This document shows, piece by piece, positions 5,019 to 6,572 of a stretch of DNA of 6,572 nucleotides. Within the stretch, counting starts at the first letter, position 1. Each line of letters begins with the position of its first letter. Location of the stretch: NCBI GenBank assembly GCA_039033795.1, contig JBCCBY010000174.1, positions 1 through 6,572 of the forward strand, in the 5' to 3' direction. The DNA comes from Parvularcula sp039033795 (GTDB lineage: Bacteria > Pseudomonadota > Alphaproteobacteria > Caulobacterales > Parvularculaceae). The translations under genes and the position numbers were made by a program. The notes under the pieces are model-generated. The model saw nothing but the letters and a program-made list of their open reading frames with translations. It made no database searches and was not told the DNA's origin.

Positions 5019-6175
5019 GACGCGGGCAGCCCAACGGTGACCACGGCCTGCGCGGCAATGCCTTCGCCTCGACCGGTGAAACCCAGTTTCTCCGTTGTCG
5101 TTGCTTTCACCGCAACGCGGCCCAGATCGACATCCATCAGTTCAGCCAATACCTGCCGCATGGCTTCGCGGTGAGGACCAACCTTTGGAGCCTCACAGAT
5201 GAGTGTCACGTCGCAATGAAGAATTTTGCCGCCCCGCTCGCGCACACGGGCTGCTGCATGGCGCAAGAACACCTCCGATGCCGCGCCCTTCCATTGCGGA
5301 TCACTCGGCGGGAAGTGGGCTCCAATGTCGCCCTCGGCGATTGCTCCGTACAGGGCATCCGTCAGCGTGTGCATACCGACATCCGCATCTGAGTGGCCCT
5401 TGAGCTTTGCCGTATGAGGAATATCGACGCCGCATAGCGTCACGTGATCTCCTGGTTCGAAAGCATGAACGTCAAAACCTGACCCGATGCGGGTCTCAAG
5501 CGGTGGATCGATGATGCGTTCTGCCAAGGCAAAGTCCTCCGGCCGGGTGATTTTCATGTTCGTGCCGAGATCTTCCACCAAGGTGACGGGGAGGCCTGCG
5601 GCCTCAAGCAGTGAGGCATCGTCGGTCATGTCTTGGCGATCGGAAAATTGACGGTGAACGGAGAGGATCGTGGTAAATCTAAAGCCTTGTGGCGTCTGCG
5701 CGCGCCACAATCCTTGTCGCTGAACAGTTTCTCCCACGGTTTGTGCACTGGTTTCGCGCTTCAGCGTGTCGCTCACGGGCAGGGCAGCGATCGCGCCATC
5801 GGCATGATCGAGGGCCGCGATAACGGCGCTGATTGTCTGCTCCGTGACGAATGGTCGAGCCGCGTCATGGATCAAAACCGTGTCAGGCGTGGAGGGGGCG
5901 AGGGCCTCAAGCCCTTTGAGAACAGAGCCTTGGCGTTCAACATCACCAACAACCGGCGGCAGGACCGTCGTCAGGCCTGCCGCCGCTTGGGCGAAGCGAT
6001 CCGCCTGATCGTCGGCGATCACCACCTGGATCCGGTCGATCAGCGGGTGCTGGTCAAACGCCCGTAACGTCCGGCGGAGCACAGGCTCACCACCCAAGAG
6101 CTGATACTGCTTGGGGACCGAGCCGCCTGCACGGGTGCCTTTCCCGGCAGCGACAATAAGAGCGGCATGAGACAT
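5015..6175 (-). CDS. ispDF: Bifunctional IspD-IspF enzyme of the MEP isoprenoid pathway
   Basis: This 386-residue fusion carries out two steps of the MEP pathway in the cytoplasm: the N-terminal half couples MEP to CTP to give CDP-methylerythritol (IspD), and the C-terminal half forms the cyclic diphosphate MEcPP (IspF). IspD (about residues 1-225) shows the nucleotide loop AAGKGTRAGG with R15, K22 in PKQY, HDAARPF (103-109) and TPQGF. IspF (about 228-386) shows metal ligands D235 and H237 in GFDVHAF and H261 in KGHSDADVG, then TDALYGA, GDIGAHFPP and the CMP-site segment TTTEKLGFTGRGEG (359-372). Fused ispDF genes are typical of many alphaproteobacteria. AAAGGG lies 5 bases before the ATG at 6175. 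It heads a two-gene transcript with pncC. Confidence 0.97.
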   Translation of the reverse strand: MSHAALIVAAGKGTRAGGSVPKQYQLLGGEPVLRRTLRAFDQHPLIDRIQVVIADDQADRFAQAAAGLTTVLPPVVGDVERQGSVLKGLEALAPSTPDTVLIHDAARPFVTEQTISAVIAALDHADGAIAALPVSDTLKRETSAQTVGETVQRQGLWRAQTPQGFRFTTILSVHRQFSDRQDMTDDASLLEAAGLPVTLVEDLGTNMKITRPEDFALAERIIDPPLETRIGSGFDVHAFEPGDHVTLCGVDIPHTAKLKGHSDADVGMHTLTDALYGAIAEGDIGAHFPPSDPQWKGAASEVFLRHAAARVRERGGKILHCDVTLICEAPKVGPHREAMRQVLAELMDVDLGRVAVKATTTEKLGFTGRGEGIAAQAVVTVGLPAS

Positions 6176-6240
6176 TCCCGCCCTTTGGCAAGCTCCGCGT
6201 GCCCCTGCAATCGCTACTTTAATGGCGCCAGCCAGCGGGA

Positions 6241-6254
6241 TGCGCTGCAGCGCA
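6241..6254. repeat. Perfect 14-bp palindrome TGCGCTGCAGCGCA
   Basis: The sequence equals its own reverse complement across all 14 bases. It is 66 bases from the ispDF start and 68 from the divergent gene. Its first bases can also pair with CAGCG at 6233-6237, so two alternative dyads overlap. A palindrome with no spacer suits a dimeric DNA-binding protein or a cruciform; no known regulator consensus is recognised. Confidence 0.6.
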
Positions 6255-6276
6255 GCACGTGCGACTCGCCAGCGTC

Positions 6277-6292
6277 TTAAAATTTCGCTAAC
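6277..6292 (+). promoter_or_regulatory. Candidate CtrA-like box TTAA-N7-CTAAC
   Basis: TTAA at 6277-6280, seven bases, then CTAAC at 6288-6292 differs from the full CtrA consensus TTAA-N7-TTAAC at one base. It lies 30 bases before the ATG at 6322 and overlaps a -10-like TAAAAT (6278-6283). A GANTC methylation site (GACTC) is 9 bases upstream. Presence of chpT in the window makes a CtrA pathway in this organism plausible, but a near-match of this length can arise by chance. Confidence 0.35.
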
Positions 6293-6321
6293 GTGATGTT
6301 GGGAACATTTGAAACGACACC

Positions 6322-6572
6322 ATGAGCTTGATTGGCAGCATTGTTCGGGGCCTCATTTGGGCTGTGTTAATCACGGCCGTGGCCGCGTTGGTTGGGGCTG
6401 TTGCGGCCGTTTTTGGTTGCGAAAGTGGTGGTTGCCAAACCTTCGTTCCTTTTTCCGAACTGATGATGGAACCAGCGCCGGGATTGAACACTTCGGTGCC
6501 AACGGTCGCGGTTTTGGGCGGCATCTTGTTTTTCGGCCTTTTCATCGTTTTGACCCCGCGCGACCCGGTCAC
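6322..6572 (+). CDS. Small membrane protein of unknown function (partial, runs off the window)
   Basis: From ATG 6322 the frame stays open to the window end (83 complete codons, no stop). An in-frame TGA at 6310-6312 fixes the ATG as the earliest start; no clear Shine-Dalgarno site precedes it. Two membrane helices are obvious: residues 10-32, rich in Val, Ala and Leu, and about 59-77 (VLGGILFFGLFIVL), followed by a charged PRDP. The loop between them (33-58) begins with cysteines C33 and C38 (CESGGC) and is otherwise polar. The reading has the strong hydrophobic pattern and codon use of a real gene, while the opposite strand gives a low-complexity peptide. I do not recognise the family. It is divergent from ispDF. 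Confidence 0.7.
   Translation, partial: MSLIGSIVRGLIWAVLITAVAALVGAVAAVFGCESGGCQTFVPFSELMMEPAPGLNTSVPTVAVLGGILFFGLFIVLTPRDPV

Larger units (their letters stand above)
6176..6321. promoter_or_regulatory. Divergent control region between ispDF and a membrane protein gene
   Basis: This 146-base region must hold the start signals for both flanking genes and is rich in dyad symmetry. It contains the ispDF ribosome binding site (AAAGGG, 6181-6186 on the minus strand), CAGCG-ggatg-CGCTG (6233-6247), the perfect palindrome at 6241-6254, GCACGTGC (6255-6262), GACTC (6263-6267), TTAA-N7-CTAAC (6277-6292) with a -10-like TAAAAT inside it (6278-6283), and ATGTT-ggg-AACAT (6296-6308). I could not find a good -35 for either direction. 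Confidence 0.6.

Noticed and set aside
6288..6572. Minus-strand open frame at the right edge
   Set aside because: Its translation is low-complexity (Thr, Ala, Pro, Lys), while the plus strand in the same place encodes two clear membrane helices from an ATG.
1..6572. Search for CRISPR arrays, transposons, phage genes, toxin-antitoxin pairs or defence systems
   Set aside because: No regularly spaced repeats, transposase motifs, terminal inverted repeats or recognisable proteins of these kinds were seen; the identified genes are housekeeping or regulatory.

Overview
This window looks like ordinary chromosomal DNA from an alphaproteobacterium. The evidence is a fused ispDF gene, a ChpT-type histidine phosphotransferase (a family of the CckA-ChpT-CtrA/CpdR cell-cycle relay), an ExoD-family membrane protein, GC-rich codon use and short intergenic gaps. 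There is no sign of a prophage, transposon, CRISPR array, toxin-antitoxin pair or defence island. I see no convincing undescribed multi-gene system; the points worth a second look are regulatory DNA and two small uncharacterised genes.

Left part (1-1334): the first 102 bases may hold the 3' end of a plus-strand gene, running head-on into a minus-strand pair, exoD-family then dsbB. DsbB re-oxidises periplasmic thiol oxidase DsbA; ExoD-family proteins are polytopic membrane proteins linked to exopolysaccharide production.

Middle part (1389-4508, plus strand): a tRNA-Leu(CAA) with encoded CCA and a plausible promoter, a 210-base gap with hairpins, a 69-residue protein of unknown function, an exported MepM-like M23 peptidoglycan endopeptidase, chpT, and a single-domain CheY-like receiver that starts with TTG. 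The chpT-receiver pair suggests a local phosphorelay link, and several TTAA-containing elements nearby resemble CtrA half-sites, though this is only suggestive.

Right part (4512-6572): the receiver gene meets cinA/pncC tail to tail with only 3 bases between stops. pncC overlaps the upstream ispDF by ATGA, so the two are probably translationally coupled; ispDF supplies two steps of the MEP isoprenoid pathway and PncC deamidates NMN. Divergent from ispDF, across a 146-base region dense in dyad symmetry (a perfect 14-bp palindrome, a CtrA-like TTAA-N7-CTAAC box, a GANTC site and a 13-bp dyad), starts a small membrane protein gene that runs off the window end.
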